Shown: piece after piece, positions 18,231 through 26,899 of the stretch
How the letters are laid out: each line of letters opens with the position of its first letter
How positions within the stretch are numbered: the stretch's first letter is position 1
Assembly: GCA_030424865.1 (NCBI GenBank)
Contig: JAUHVR010000006.1
Span: forward strand, 124,001-188,000
DNA: 64,000 nt
Source of the DNA: Alphaproteobacteria bacterium
GTDB taxonomy: Bacteria; Pseudomonadota; Alphaproteobacteria; Rhodobacterales; Rhodobacteraceae
Direction: 5' to 3'
Translations under genes and position numbers: made by a program
Notes under the pieces: model-generated
What the model saw: only the letters and a program-made list of their open reading frames with translations
Databases searched by the model: none
What the model was told of the DNA's origin: nothing

Positions 18231-21200
18231 TCAAAGCCTCAGGTCTACACCGGATAAACCGGCATTTTCAGGGTGGTCGATTTCCGGTTCCTGGACGTCT
18301 GGTTTCGAAACGCCCATGTCGTCGGGCAAATGCGGCGTGTTCTGGTCTGGGTTGTGCCCTCCGCCAAATCCGACTTGGACGTCGCCCAGCCCCATCGAGG
18401 ACAACTCCGACTTGAGTTGATCGATGTGACGGCGAATCAGGTCCTGAGTCTCCGGGCGCGCGGACTGAACGTGCAAGGTGACGCCGGCATCCGTCATCGA
18501 CATGGACAGCTTGACCGCCCCCAGTTCCTCGGGCGACAGCCGAAGAGTGACCTGACCTTCGCGGATGGAGCTTACGGCCTCGGTGATCTGGCGCGTAACA
18601 GGTTGTGTTGACGGTTTTTGCGGGCTCAGGGGGTCCGTTGGGGATGATGTGATCCGGTCGGCAGTCCGCACATTCTGCAACTCAACGTCCGCCGAATGGT
18701 CCTTGAACGCTGGATCAAGGTCGGCATCGGACGTCTGTTGAACCAACGGGCGGAACTGGACGCCCTCGTTTGCCTTGGCAAGGGGACGGTGGATCGGACC
18801 CGCGGGGTCTCGGGATGCGATTTTTTCAACCTGAACATCAGATTTGATCCGATCCGCCCTGCCCACGTCGATGGTAACGTCCCGATTCGCGGTTTCGGGC
18901 AGCAGGACTGGCGTCACATGGCCGGAATGAATGGCGGCACTGCGGGCGGCATCTGGCAGGCCCGTGAGTGAAACTTCGTCCCTCCGGACCGGGCGTTTGA
19001 GAAGGGGCTCTTCGGTGGTGCCCGCATTCGCGCCAGTGACCACCTGATGGAGCCGGACGGTCCGAGGTTCAGGCGGATGGTCTGCGACCCGGGCGGAGTT
19101 CCTTTTGGGGTTCGGCAAAATGCGCGGATTTTCGGGGTTCAGGTCAGGCTGCCGCGCTTTTTGTCCTTCGGCCATGTCGAGGCTTGCCACCTCGGTTGCA
19201 TCGTCGCCGGGAACGAACCGGTCCTGAATGCGCGCGGCTCCAAGAACTCGCGGTTTGACTGACGTATCGATGGGCAGTCGAGGTGCCTGAGGTATCTTGG
19301 ATCCGTCCACCTTCGCCGCCGGATCCCTCGTCGCGGTCAGCCCCACATGGGCTTGCACGGACTCCGAGCGATCCCGCACCTTTGCCAGGTCTGGATTTGC
19401 CGCTTTCGCCGGATGTTCGACCTGTTTTTCAGGAACGCCTTGTGCCTGGCGCAAGACGAACCTGGCCGGCGCGTCAGGGGGCACCGTGCGGTCCCAGACG
19501 ATCCGCGCGCGCGGCCGCGGTTGCAACTTACGATCCTGAGGCAAGGATTTCGGCCGTTTCCGATCGGTGGTTTCGACAAGAAGTGGTCTTGCCGCATTTG
19601 TTTGTGCGTCCCGGACCAAAGGAGCCTGGTCGCCCGGTTCCAATCTGGGTCGCCCCGACAGTTTCGCATCGTGAAGGATCTCGGGCCTGACTGGCTTGTC
19701 TGGCCGGGCAGAGGTCTCGGGCCGCGCCGCTTGGTGCATGTCCTGTGCGGCCTGGTCTTTCGGTACGGCAAATCGGATCGGCACGTCTTTGGTCATACTG
19801 CGCGACGCGCGGGCCCTCAGAACAGGTTGCGGTTCATGGTTTGGGAGTCGTTTGGGCTGGTGATCCTTGACTTCGGAGCGCACGAGTTCGGCGCCAGGTT
19901 CCTTGGGCAATCTCTCGGCGGTGACGCCGTCAAGGGATTTGCCAACCGGTTTTGACCGGTCTTCGTGGTAGTGAACCTGCACACGAGACGTTTTGGGGTC
20001 TGCAAACTCCATGATCGGCTGTCCCGAATCCTTGCGCGCATGGAATGTCGCCTTGATCGGTTCAACCCGGGGCAGATCGCGTTTCGCGCGGAATTCCCTC
20101 GGCTGTGGAAAACCAGAATGCTGAAGGTCTCGAGAAGCGGTCAGCGACTTCTCTTTTTGAACCACTTCGCTGCCGGCCAACCGATCTTGCGGGACCGCGC
20201 GGGTATCGTGTTTGGGTCGCACCTCGTGTTTGTCCTGATCCGGCAATGCCAGGTCTATCGTGGTCCTGCGCTTGCCGTCCGTGGGCGCGATGCTGTCCGA
20301 CTTCGTCAAAATGGCGGTTTTGACGATGCCTTTTCGCGGATCGTGGGTCATCGGTTTCCCGGTGTTCGCGTCCAGATCTGGTTCGGCCTTCTGAACGGAC
20401 AGGCGAGGGTTGGCGACCACACCTTCCTTGACCACGTCGCTGTCGGGCACATGGCCGCGGGTCGGCAATTTGTCGGAACTGCCTTCGCTCTTCCGAGACG
20501 TCGGGATTGCAGAAACGCGCATCGTCGCCGTCGGTTCGGCCAATGCCCGGCGTTCCGCATCCAATCGGGGATGTATGTCGCGGTTCGGCTCGAGTCCGAT
20601 CGTGTCAAGTGCGCCGCCCGTTGGGCCCGCCGAGCTCAAGCGGTTTGTGCCGATTGCACCGGATCCGGTCGGCAGAATTTCGGACTTAAGGGCCGGTGAA
20701 CTTTCCTTCCTTTCCAGCCGGCTTTGAGCGACCGAGTGAAATTCACGATTGATCCTTGGGTCCGCTCTTGTTCTGATCCTGGGATCTTCGGTTCGATCCG
20801 CGGTCCGATCCGCCTGGGCGCGCACAGACGATTTTTCGGTCTGTGTGACCCCACGGTCCACCGGTCGACCATCTGATCGTTCTGCCTTCTGCGACAAGGA
20901 AACATCGTGATCAGTTGAGTTTGAGAGCCGTGGATCCGGTCGCGCGCGCATGAAGGGAACCGGCGTGTCCCCGATCCGTTCGACTTCGGGAAGAGAAATA
21001 ACTTGATTTTTGCCCTTGCCAACCGCCTGTCCGAGACCCGGTAGATACTTTCTGTCAAGTTGCCCGATATCGGGCGCCGCGCGCCGCCGGACTGCCTCTT
21101 TGTCGGCTGGTCGCTCTCGCACAGTGACCTGCCCATCACTCTTGTCCGTCAGTGCCCCGGAAGGGAGGTCTTGCACGTGTTTCCTTACGTCTGGCCCCCC

Positions 21201-21668
21201 GGGTCCGACAAGATCCCGGCCGTTGTCTTTCAATTTTGGACCTGTCTGCTCTGCAGTGACGCCAATTTGGGCCGGTGGATCAACGTCCTTCGTCGCGACC
21301 CCCGAGGGCGCATCGAGCACGCCGGGCGTCTCGACCTGGTCCTGGGCTTCTTGCGGGGCATGTGCCGTGGCGGGCCGGTCCGACGTTGTGTCCAAATCCG
21401 CTGAGTCGGCGTCTGTCTGTTGCCGGGCCGCCTCACGTTCCGGAACAACATCGTCGTTCGGCTCTTCGGCTTTGTCAGACAATGTCCCGGATGTGTCGGG
21501 ATCCGAAAAATCCGCCAACTGGGGTTCTGCGCCCTGCAGCCCACTTTCGGTTTCGGCCAGGACGACTGCAAAACTGTGCTCAGAAGGATCGGCCTCCGCC
21601 GGTCGCACGTCCTTGGCGTCTGCAGAGCCAGCAAACAGGGGATGATTTGCAAATAGTGTCAGGAGCAT
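18231..21668 (-). CDS. fliK: Flagellar hook-length control protein FliK, very long
   Basis: The C-terminal region (about residues 1010-1110) matches the FliK export-switching domain: REGQVTLRLSPEELGAVKLSMS followed by LRRHID-like and MGLGDVQVGFGGG segments. FliK measures hook length and then switches the export gate from hook to filament substrates. The first 1000 residues are low-complexity, highly charged and rich in Lys, Arg, Asp and Pro, and are probably disordered. At 1145 residues it is roughly two to three times the usual length. It is divergent from flgJ over a 110-bp gap. Confidence 0.88.
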   Translation of the reverse strand: MLLTLFANHPLFAGSADAKDVRPAEADPSEHSFAVVLAETESGLQGAEPQLADFSDPDTSGTLSDKAEEPNDDVVPEREAARQQTDADSADLDTTSDRPATAHAPQEAQDQVETPGVLDAPSGVATKDVDPPAQIGVTAEQTGPKLKDNGRDLVGPGGPDVRKHVQDLPSGALTDKSDGQVTVRERPADKEAVRRRAAPDIGQLDRKYLPGLGQAVGKGKNQVISLPEVERIGDTPVPFMRARPDPRLSNSTDHDVSLSQKAERSDGRPVDRGVTQTEKSSVRAQADRTADRTEDPRIRTRADPRINREFHSVAQSRLERKESSPALKSEILPTGSGAIGTNRLSSAGPTGGALDTIGLEPNRDIHPRLDAERRALAEPTATMRVSAIPTSRKSEGSSDKLPTRGHVPDSDVVKEGVVANPRLSVQKAEPDLDANTGKPMTHDPRKGIVKTAILTKSDSIAPTDGKRRTTIDLALPDQDKHEVRPKHDTRAVPQDRLAGSEVVQKEKSLTASRDLQHSGFPQPREFRAKRDLPRVEPIKATFHARKDSGQPIMEFADPKTSRVQVHYHEDRSKPVGKSLDGVTAERLPKEPGAELVRSEVKDHQPKRLPNHEPQPVLRARASRSMTKDVPIRFAVPKDQAAQDMHQAARPETSARPDKPVRPEILHDAKLSGRPRLEPGDQAPLVRDAQTNAARPLLVETTDRKRPKSLPQDRKLQPRPRARIVWDRTVPPDAPARFVLRQAQGVPEKQVEHPAKAANPDLAKVRDRSESVQAHVGLTATRDPAAKVDGSKIPQAPRLPIDTSVKPRVLGAARIQDRFVPGDDATEVASLDMAEGQKARQPDLNPENPRILPNPKRNSARVADHPPEPRTVRLHQVVTGANAGTTEEPLLKRPVRRDEVSLTGLPDAARSAAIHSGHVTPVLLPETANRDVTIDVGRADRIKSDVQVEKIASRDPAGPIHRPLAKANEGVQFRPLVQQTSDADLDPAFKDHSADVELQNVRTADRITSSPTDPLSPQKPSTQPVTRQITEAVSSIREGQVTLRLSPEELGAVKLSMSMTDAGVTLHVQSARPETQDLIRRHIDQLKSELSSMGLGDVQVGFGGGHNPDQNTPHLPDDMGVSKPDVQEPEIDHPENAGLSGVDLRL

Positions 21669-21716
21669 CGGTTTCTCCGGAGTTCTTCCGTCGCAACCAG
21701 ACCTAGGAGACGCTCC

Positions 21717-21731
21717 TTTACCTTTCCTTAC
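21717..21731. promoter_or_regulatory. Weak CtrA-like motif between fliK and flgJ
   Basis: TTTA and TTAC are separated by 7 bases in the divergent fliK/flgJ gap. Each half has one mismatch to TTAA, so support rests mainly on its position in a flagellar control region. Confidence 0.25.
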
Positions 21732-21778
21732 CCAAACCGCGTCATGTTGAGAAAACTAGATCGAATTGGAGAGGAAAC

Positions 21779-22042
21779 ATGGAACTTCCCCTTGTAACGC
21801 CCAATCAGGGCAAGACGGATCCGATCAAGACAGCCGCGCGTGAGCTTGAGGTGCAGTTTCTGTCTGAAATGCTGAAATCGGCCGGAGTAGGAGAGGCGCG
21901 CAACGAATTCGGCGGGGGCGCAGGTGAGGCGCAGTTTGCCTCATACCTGCGCGAAGCCCAGGCGCGGTCGATGGTTGCGGGCGGCGGACTGGGTCTGAGC
22001 GACGCCATTTATCGATCCTTGCTGGAGCGCACGGATGACTGA
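21779..22042 (+). CDS. flgJ: Rod-binding protein, FlgJ N-terminal type
   Basis: This 87-residue protein contains only the rod-binding domain of FlgJ: AARELEVQFLSEMLKSAG near the start and the FGGGAGEAQFASYLREAQARSMVAGGGLGLSDAIYRSL segment. It lacks the C-terminal muramidase domain of enteric FlgJ, as is usual in alphaproteobacteria, so peptidoglycan opening must come from a separate enzyme such as the lytic transglycosylase at 35811. It overlaps the flgN-like gene by 8 bp. Confidence 0.85.
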   Translation: MELPLVTPNQGKTDPIKTAARELEVQFLSEMLKSAGVGEARNEFGGGAGEAQFASYLREAQARSMVAGGGLGLSDAIYRSLLERTDD

Positions 22043-22391
22043 GGCCGCGACCCTGACCATAGATGCGTTGAATGCCCTGCTGGACCGCGAACAGGCGGCG
22101 CTGCTTGCCGGTGATCTGGGCGCGCTTGAGCCCATCGCCGAGGAGAAAGAGCAGCTTCTGGCCGAGTTGCGGGACGTCGAAATCGATGCCCGGGACGAAC
22201 TGCAACGACTGCATGATCAGCTGGACCGGAACCGTGACCTGTTGTTGGGCGCGATGGAGGGCATTCGCAGCGTTGTGGACCGCATCCGCGAATTGCGACA
22301 GCTGCGGCGTTCGCTGGACACCTATAACAAAGAGGGTTTGCGGCAATCACTGGCGACCGAACGGGATCATCAGCTCGAGCGGCGAGCTTGA
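22035..22391 (+). CDS. FlgN-like flagellar export chaperone
   Basis: This 118-residue, almost wholly helical protein has heptad-like charged repeats (EPIAEEKEQLLAELRDVEIDARDEL; RIRELRQLRRSLDTYN) and fits the FlgN group, which keeps hook-filament junction proteins FlgK and FlgL ready for export. Those client genes are not in this window. It overlaps flgJ and precedes the flagellin gene by about 210 bp. Family assignment rests on length, helical pattern and position. Confidence 0.7.
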   Translation: MTEAATLTIDALNALLDREQAALLAGDLGALEPIAEEKEQLLAELRDVEIDARDELQRLHDQLDRNRDLLLGAMEGIRSVVDRIRELRQLRRSLDTYNKEGLRQSLATERDHQLERRA

Positions 22392-22431
22392 CAGGGATTT
22401 GTCTCAAATCCTCTGCAGACCGGGTATGGGT

Positions 22432-22446
22432 CTTAGGATTGCATTA
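22432..22446. promoter_or_regulatory. CtrA-like motif upstream of fliC
   Basis: TTAG-N7-TTAG at 22432-22446 keeps CtrA spacing with one mismatch in each half. It lies 157 bases before the fliC ATG, leaving room for a long untranslated leader, the usual target of FlbT control. The rest of the 211-bp gap shows no other clear element. Confidence 0.3.
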
Positions 22447-22602
22447 GGGGAGAAAAATCTAAGGTCGTGGCGCATCCAAAGGGATGGCGCGGTTGGCACG
22501 GAACGCCTGCCGCAGGGTTCAGAAGAACGCTTCGGGCGCCTTTTCGGGCGTGTCTAGTGCAACCGGCGCATAACGCGCCTCGACTTCAAGGATCAGGAAC
22601 GC

Positions 22603-23817
22603 ATGTCAAGCATTCTGACCAACAACGGCGCCATGGTGGCGCTGCAAACCCTGAAATCCATCAACTCGAATCTGACGGACACCCAGAACCAGATTTCGAC
22701 CGGCAAGCGCGTCGCGACCGCATCGGATAACTCGGCGGTCTGGGCGATCTCCAAGGTCATGGAATCCGATGTCCAGGGCTTCAAGGCCATCTCTGACAGC
22801 CTTTCCCTGGGGCAATCCACCGTTGCCGTTGCGCGGTCGGCGTCCGAGACCATCACCGACCTTCTGACCCAGATGAAAGGCAAGATCGTCGCCGCACAGG
22901 AAGACAACGTTGACCGTGCCAAGATCAACGACGACGTGACCGCTCTGAAGAACCAGATCACTTCGGTCGTCTCTGCGGCTCAGTTCAACGGGTTGAACCT
23001 GATCGATGGCAACACCGCTTCTGCCGATGTTCTTGCTTCGCTGGATCGCGACATCAATGGCAACGTGACGGCGTCGAACATCACCGTGACAGGTCAGGAT
23101 CTTGCCGCGGGAAGCTACACCGCCAACGACATCTTCGGTTCGTCGGGTGGTACGCCATCGAGCGATGGTGACACCGTCGTGCTCTCTCTGGACCAGGGTG
23201 GTGGCTCGGACAACATCACCATCGATGACTCGGCAGGTGCTGCCTTTGCTGCCGGGGACCGGGTTGAGCTGCGGATCGGCGATCAGGCGGTGTCCTACAC
23301 CGTGACAACTGCAGACGCTGCGGCCACAACCACCTCTGACATCGTTGCCGTTGGCCTGAAAAACGCCATCGATTCGCTTGGGATTTCGGGACTGGTTGTC
23401 GATTACGACAGCGGCAGCCCGGGTGACCTGGCCTTTACCAACAACGGCACCGTCGACCTGACGGTCACCGGTCAGTTCGTCAACGCCGGGTCCGGTGGTC
23501 TGGGTGCGATGACGGGGATCGACGTCAGCACCTCGGGTGGGGCAACGTCGGCCCTGGCCACGATCGAATCCCTGATCGATACCTCGATCGATGCCGCGGC
23601 CGCATTTGGTTCGGTGGCAGGCCGGATCGAAACCCAGGCGAACTTTATCTCGTCGCTGACCGATTCGTTGAAATCCGGCATCGGCGCCATGGTCGACACC
23701 GACATGGAAGAAGCCTCGGCCCGTCTGCAGGCTCTGCAGGTGCAACAGCAGCTGGGCACCCAGGCGCTGTCGATCGCGAACCAGGCGCCGCAGTCGCTGC
23801 TGTCGCTCTTCCGCTAA
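22603..23817 (+). CDS. fliC: Flagellin
   Basis: This is the filament subunit, 404 residues. The conserved N-terminal D0/D1 helices (MSSILTNNGAMVALQTLKSIN, then QNQISTGKRVATASDN) and the C-terminal helices (LQVQQQLGTQALSIANQAPQSLLSLFR) are intact. Between them, residues of about 140-320 form a Gly/Thr/Asp-rich beta domain that would be exposed on the filament surface. It is followed by a strong hairpin and then flaF and flbT, the usual alphaproteobacterial flagellin assembly and dosage genes. Confidence 0.97.
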   Translation: MSSILTNNGAMVALQTLKSINSNLTDTQNQISTGKRVATASDNSAVWAISKVMESDVQGFKAISDSLSLGQSTVAVARSASETITDLLTQMKGKIVAAQEDNVDRAKINDDVTALKNQITSVVSAAQFNGLNLIDGNTASADVLASLDRDINGNVTASNITVTGQDLAAGSYTANDIFGSSGGTPSSDGDTVVLSLDQGGGSDNITIDDSAGAAFAAGDRVELRIGDQAVSYTVTTADAAATTTSDIVAVGLKNAIDSLGISGLVVDYDSGSPGDLAFTNNGTVDLTVTGQFVNAGSGGLGAMTGIDVSTSGGATSALATIESLIDTSIDAAAAFGSVAGRIETQANFISSLTDSLKSGIGAMVDTDMEEASARLQALQVQQQLGTQALSIANQAPQSLLSLFR

Positions 23818-23824
23818 GGGAGTG

Positions 23825-23852
23825 GCCTCGGGCGCGGAGTTGCGCCCGAGGC
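23825..23852 (+). terminator. Strong hairpin after fliC
   Basis: The arms GCCTCGGGCGC and GCGCCCGAGGC form a perfect 11-bp stem around a 6-base loop, 7 bases after the fliC stop. There is no T-run, so it may stabilise the abundant flagellin mRNA and reduce, rather than block, transcription into flaF. Confidence 0.7.
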
Positions 23853-23895
23853 TGACCCATGACCCAGAACTTTTGCAGAAGTGGAAGGATGTGAC

Positions 23896-24273
23896 GTGAA
23901 CGTTCACACCAATGCTGTGCGCGGCTATGCGCAATCGTCTGCCCCGACCCGAACACCGCGCGCCTCGGAATACAGTGTCATCGCCAGGATCACGCATCAG
24001 ATGCGATCGGCGGCCGCCCAGGGCAAATCAGGGTTTCCCGAACTGGCCTCAGCACTGCACGACAATCGACGGCTTTGGACCACCTTGGCGGTCGATGTCG
24101 CAGATTCCGATAACCCATTGCCCGCGGATCTCAGGTCGCGGATCATCTATCTGGCCGAATTCACGCATCTGCATACCAGCAAGGTGTTGAACGGAAGGGC
24201 CAATGTGCGCCCGTTGCTCGAAATAAACGCGGCCATCCTGCGGGGGCTCAACACCGAACGGCCAGCGACATGA
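23896..24273 (+). CDS. flaF: Flagellar biosynthesis regulator FlaF
   Basis: FlaF helps flagellin secretion and works with FlbT in alphaproteobacteria. The 125-residue product has the family pattern: YAQ near the start, RASEYSVIARITHQM, LHDNRRLWTTLAVDVAD and LRSRIIYLAEFTHLHTSKVL. The GTG at 23896 is chosen because AAGGA lies 6 bases upstream; a GTG at 23881 in the same frame has no such site. It overlaps flbT by 4 bp. Confidence 0.93.
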   Translation: MNVHTNAVRGYAQSSAPTRTPRASEYSVIARITHQMRSAAAQGKSGFPELASALHDNRRLWTTLAVDVADSDNPLPADLRSRIIYLAEFTHLHTSKVLNGRANVRPLLEINAAILRGLNTERPAT

Positions 24274-24677
24274 GCGGACTGGTATTGAAACTCGCCCCGC
24301 GCGAGCGCCTATTGATCAATGGGGCCGTTATCGAGAACGGGGACCGACGCAGCCGGTTTTCGATCGTTTCGCCGAATGCGAACATCTTGCGATTGAAAGA
24401 CGCCATTCATCCCGGCGACGCAAAGACGCCAGTGCGGCGCATGTGTTATGCTGCGCAACTTGTCCTGACCGGTGACGCCAATGCCGAAGAGACCAGCCAG
24501 TCATTGCTGCGTCGAATCGAAGAGTTGAGCCGGATTCTGACGGATGTCGACAGCCAAAGGCATTTGGCCAATGCGACGCAAGCCTTGCTGGAAGACCGGT
24601 TTTATCATTGCCTGAAGTCGTTGCGCGCATTGATTCCAAGAGAGGACCGTTTGTTGGCGGCGCGGCCGGAACAATGA
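24270..24677 (+). CDS. flbT: Flagellar biosynthesis repressor FlbT
   Basis: FlbT binds the untranslated leader of flagellin mRNA and lowers its stability until the hook is complete. The 135-residue protein begins MSGLVLKLAPRERLLINGAVIENGDR, a strongly conserved FlbT start, and has the RRMCYAAQLVLTGD segment. It overlaps flaF upstream and the DUF1217 gene downstream (ATGA at 24674-24677). Confidence 0.95.
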   Translation: MSGLVLKLAPRERLLINGAVIENGDRRSRFSIVSPNANILRLKDAIHPGDAKTPVRRMCYAAQLVLTGDANAEETSQSLLRRIEELSRILTDVDSQRHLANATQALLEDRFYHCLKSLRALIPREDRLLAARPEQ

Positions 24678-25303
24678 GCTTTCAGCCGGTTATCGTGGGC
24701 GTCGGTCTGAGCGCCTGGTCCTTTCTGAAATCCACGCGAGACAGCCAACGTATCGCGCACCAGTCGGACACCGTCTCTCAACGAGAGGACGCGTATTTCC
24801 GCGACACCATAGGATCTGTCGACAGCGCCGAGGATCTTGTCGCGGATCGCCGTCTTCTGGCCGTGGCGTTACAGGCCTTTGGGTTGTCGAACGATCTGCC
24901 CAATACGTTCTTTGTGCGAAAGATCCTCGAGGATGGAACGCTTGATCCCGGCGCCCTGGCGAACCGGCTGGCTGACAGCCGCTATACCGAGTTTTCCAGT
25001 GCATTCGGATTTGGAGATTCGGCCGTGCCCCGGACCAAGTTGTCCGGGTTCGCCGACGAAATCCTGCTGAAGGCGCAGGATCAGAGGTTCGAAGAGGCGG
25101 TCGGCGTGCAGGATGATGCCTTGCGCCAGGCGCTGTACTTCGAACGAAAGCTTCCCGAGATGGCGCGCGATACCGCGACGGACAGCAGTCGATGGTTTCG
25201 CCTCATGGGGGACAAACCGATGCGTCTTGTGATGGAACAGGCGCTGGGACTGCCGCAATCCTTTGGTCAGCTGGACATCGACAAACAGCTCGAGATGTTT
25301 TGA
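24674..25303 (+). CDS. DUF1217 flagellar protein, cut short by an in-frame TGA
   Basis: This 209-residue product has the DUF1217 pattern (an N-terminal SAWSFLKSTRDSQR-like segment, then LLAVALQAFGL and FFVRKILEDGT), a family found in alphaproteobacterial flagellar loci. It ends LEMF-stop, yet the same frame continues for 60 codons that look like the missing C-terminus. Full length would be about 270 residues, near the family norm as I know it. The likely causes are a nonsense mutation or a base-call error; the function of the family is not firmly known. Confidence 0.8.
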   Translation: MSFQPVIVGVGLSAWSFLKSTRDSQRIAHQSDTVSQREDAYFRDTIGSVDSAEDLVADRRLLAVALQAFGLSNDLPNTFFVRKILEDGTLDPGALANRLADSRYTEFSSAFGFGDSAVPRTKLSGFADEILLKAQDQRFEEAVGVQDDALRQALYFERKLPEMARDTATDSSRWFRLMGDKPMRLVMEQALGLPQSFGQLDIDKQLEMF

Positions 25304-25486
25304 GACAAGGCCCAAAGCCGCTATGGCACATCTGACCTGGAGGAGCTGGCAAAGCCCGAGATGATGGAAAAGATCATTCGGACGTTCCTTTTGCGCGAAC
25401 AGGTCAGCCAGTTCGGGGCCAGCAGCTCGGCCTCGATCGCTCTGACACTTCTGCAATCATCAAGATTACCGTCGCTGAGCGCCTGA
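25304..25486 (+). pseudogene. Detached C-terminal end of the DUF1217 gene
   Basis: Sixty sense codons follow the TGA at 25301-25303 in the same frame, reading DKAQSRYGTSDLEELAKP, then MMEKIIRTFLLREQ and ending at the TGA at 25484-25486. The amino-acid composition and helical pattern continue the upstream protein. There is no ribosome-binding site for independent translation at a likely start, so this end is lost unless the stop is read through. It overlaps the convergent fliI 3' end by 21 bp. Confidence 0.8.
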
Positions 25487-26815
25487 GCCCGTTGATGCCG
25501 CGCGACGCAGAATCAATGACAGCTGCAAAAACGCCTCGTCAGATCCGCGGCCGTTGGTTTCGGCAAAGAAAGCTTCCAGCGGTTCACGTGCACGTACGGC
25601 CTGATCCACCACGGCATCGGCCCCTTCACGGTAGAGACCGGCCTGGATCATCGTTTCTGTTCGCGCATATCCCGCCAGCAACTGGCGCGTTTCAGCAATC
25701 AGCGCGTTTTCCTTGTCGTCAGCGGCTTCGGGCAAGCTGCGTGACACAGAACGCGACACGTCTACGGCTGGAAATCGGCCTCGTTCGGCAATCTTGCGGT
25801 CCAGGACGACATGCCCGTCCAGCACGCCGCGCAGAATGTCCGCGATGGGTTCCTCCATATCCGAACCGGCAACCAGAACGCTGAAAACCGCCGTGATATC
25901 CCCGCTCTCGGCGGTTCCGGGCCCCGCGCGTTCGCACAGCGACATGATGTTGTGCGCAACCGATGCCGGAAACCCGCGCATGGCAGGAAGCTCCCCGGCT
26001 GCAACTGCGACCTCGCGGTGCGCTTCCGCGTAACGTGTCACCGAGTCGATCAACACCAGAACCTGCGCGCCTTGATCCCGAAAATGCTCAGCCACGGTCA
26101 TCGCCGTCTGGGCACATCGCCGACGCTGCAAGGCAGAACGATCCGAAGTTGCTGCAACGACGACGCTGCGGGCCATGCCGTCAGGGCCCAGGACGTTGCG
26201 GACAAAATCCCCCAGTTCGCGCCCCCGTTCCCCCACAAGGCCCAGCACAACGACATCGGCCTCACATCTGCGGGCAAGGTTGGCCAAGAGGCGGGATTTG
26301 CCAACCCCCGAGCCGGCGAACAGACCGATGCGCTGACCCCGGACAATCGGCAGCATCGTATCAAACAGGTTGATACCCGTTTCCAACCGCACCCCGAAAC
26401 CGCGACGTTCGGCGGCGGGCGGAGGTTCGCTGCCCAATGGGCGATGGTGTTCACCGGGCAGCAGCGGACGCCCATCCAACGGCAACCCCATCGGATCAAC
26501 GATGCGCCCGATCCAGGAACGGGACGGCGCCACACGCGCCGCGCCGCGCGCTGTGACGCGATCACCACGGGTGACACCTTCGGGGGCGCCGTCGGTCAAG
26601 GCCACGAGACCGGTGGCCGAGACGTTCAATATCTCGCCCTCCAGCCATCCGCGTCCACGCCGCTCGATGCGCAACACATCCCCCACGGCCACCTGCCCTG
26701 ACAGACCGGTGACCTGCACGGTTCCGCCCTGAACGGCCTCGACCCGCCCCACTGGGCGCACAACCTTCAGTGCGCCCAGGCTTCCCGCCACGGCCCGCAA
26801 CTCTGATCCCGGCAT
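25466..26815 (-). CDS. fliI: Flagellar export ATPase FliI
   Basis: FliI is the F1-beta-like ATPase of the flagellar type III export machine. The 449-residue protein has Walker A AGSGVGKS, the GLVGERGRELGDF loop, Walker B VLVLIDSVTRYAEA and the KNxI-like C-terminal ATPase region. The ATG at 26815 follows AAGGAG by 6 bases; an in-frame TTG at 26830 has no such site. It is divergent from flgB across a gap with a CtrA-like box. Confidence 0.96.
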   Translation of the reverse strand: MPGSELRAVAGSLGALKVVRPVGRVEAVQGGTVQVTGLSGQVAVGDVLRIERRGRGWLEGEILNVSATGLVALTDGAPEGVTRGDRVTARGAARVAPSRSWIGRIVDPMGLPLDGRPLLPGEHHRPLGSEPPPAAERRGFGVRLETGINLFDTMLPIVRGQRIGLFAGSGVGKSRLLANLARRCEADVVVLGLVGERGRELGDFVRNVLGPDGMARSVVVAATSDRSALQRRRCAQTAMTVAEHFRDQGAQVLVLIDSVTRYAEAHREVAVAAGELPAMRGFPASVAHNIMSLCERAGPGTAESGDITAVFSVLVAGSDMEEPIADILRGVLDGHVVLDRKIAERGRFPAVDVSRSVSRSLPEAADDKENALIAETRQLLAGYARTETMIQAGLYREGADAVVDQAVRAREPLEAFFAETNGRGSDEAFLQLSLILRRAASTGSGAQRR

Positions 26816-26862
26816 CGTTCGCTCCTTCAAGCTTTCGAGAACCGTTTCTAAAGGAATCAGGG

Positions 26863-26877
26863 TTAAGCCTCAGTTGA
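26863..26877. promoter_or_regulatory. CtrA-like box between fliI and flgB
   Basis: TTAA-N7-TTGA at 26863-26877 has one mismatch to the CtrA consensus and lies 23 bases before the flgB GTG and 47 bases before the fliI ATG, so one site could serve both operons. Confidence 0.45.
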
Positions 26878-26899
26878 GACCAACCGAGGGAGAAGCCCG

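Noticed and set aside
22493-22499. TGGCACG, a sigma-54-like -24 element upstream of fliC
   Set aside because: The matching GC of the -12 element is not at the required distance (GC occurs 8 and 12 bases after the GG, not 10). No other sigma-54 promoter was seen in the flagellar locus.
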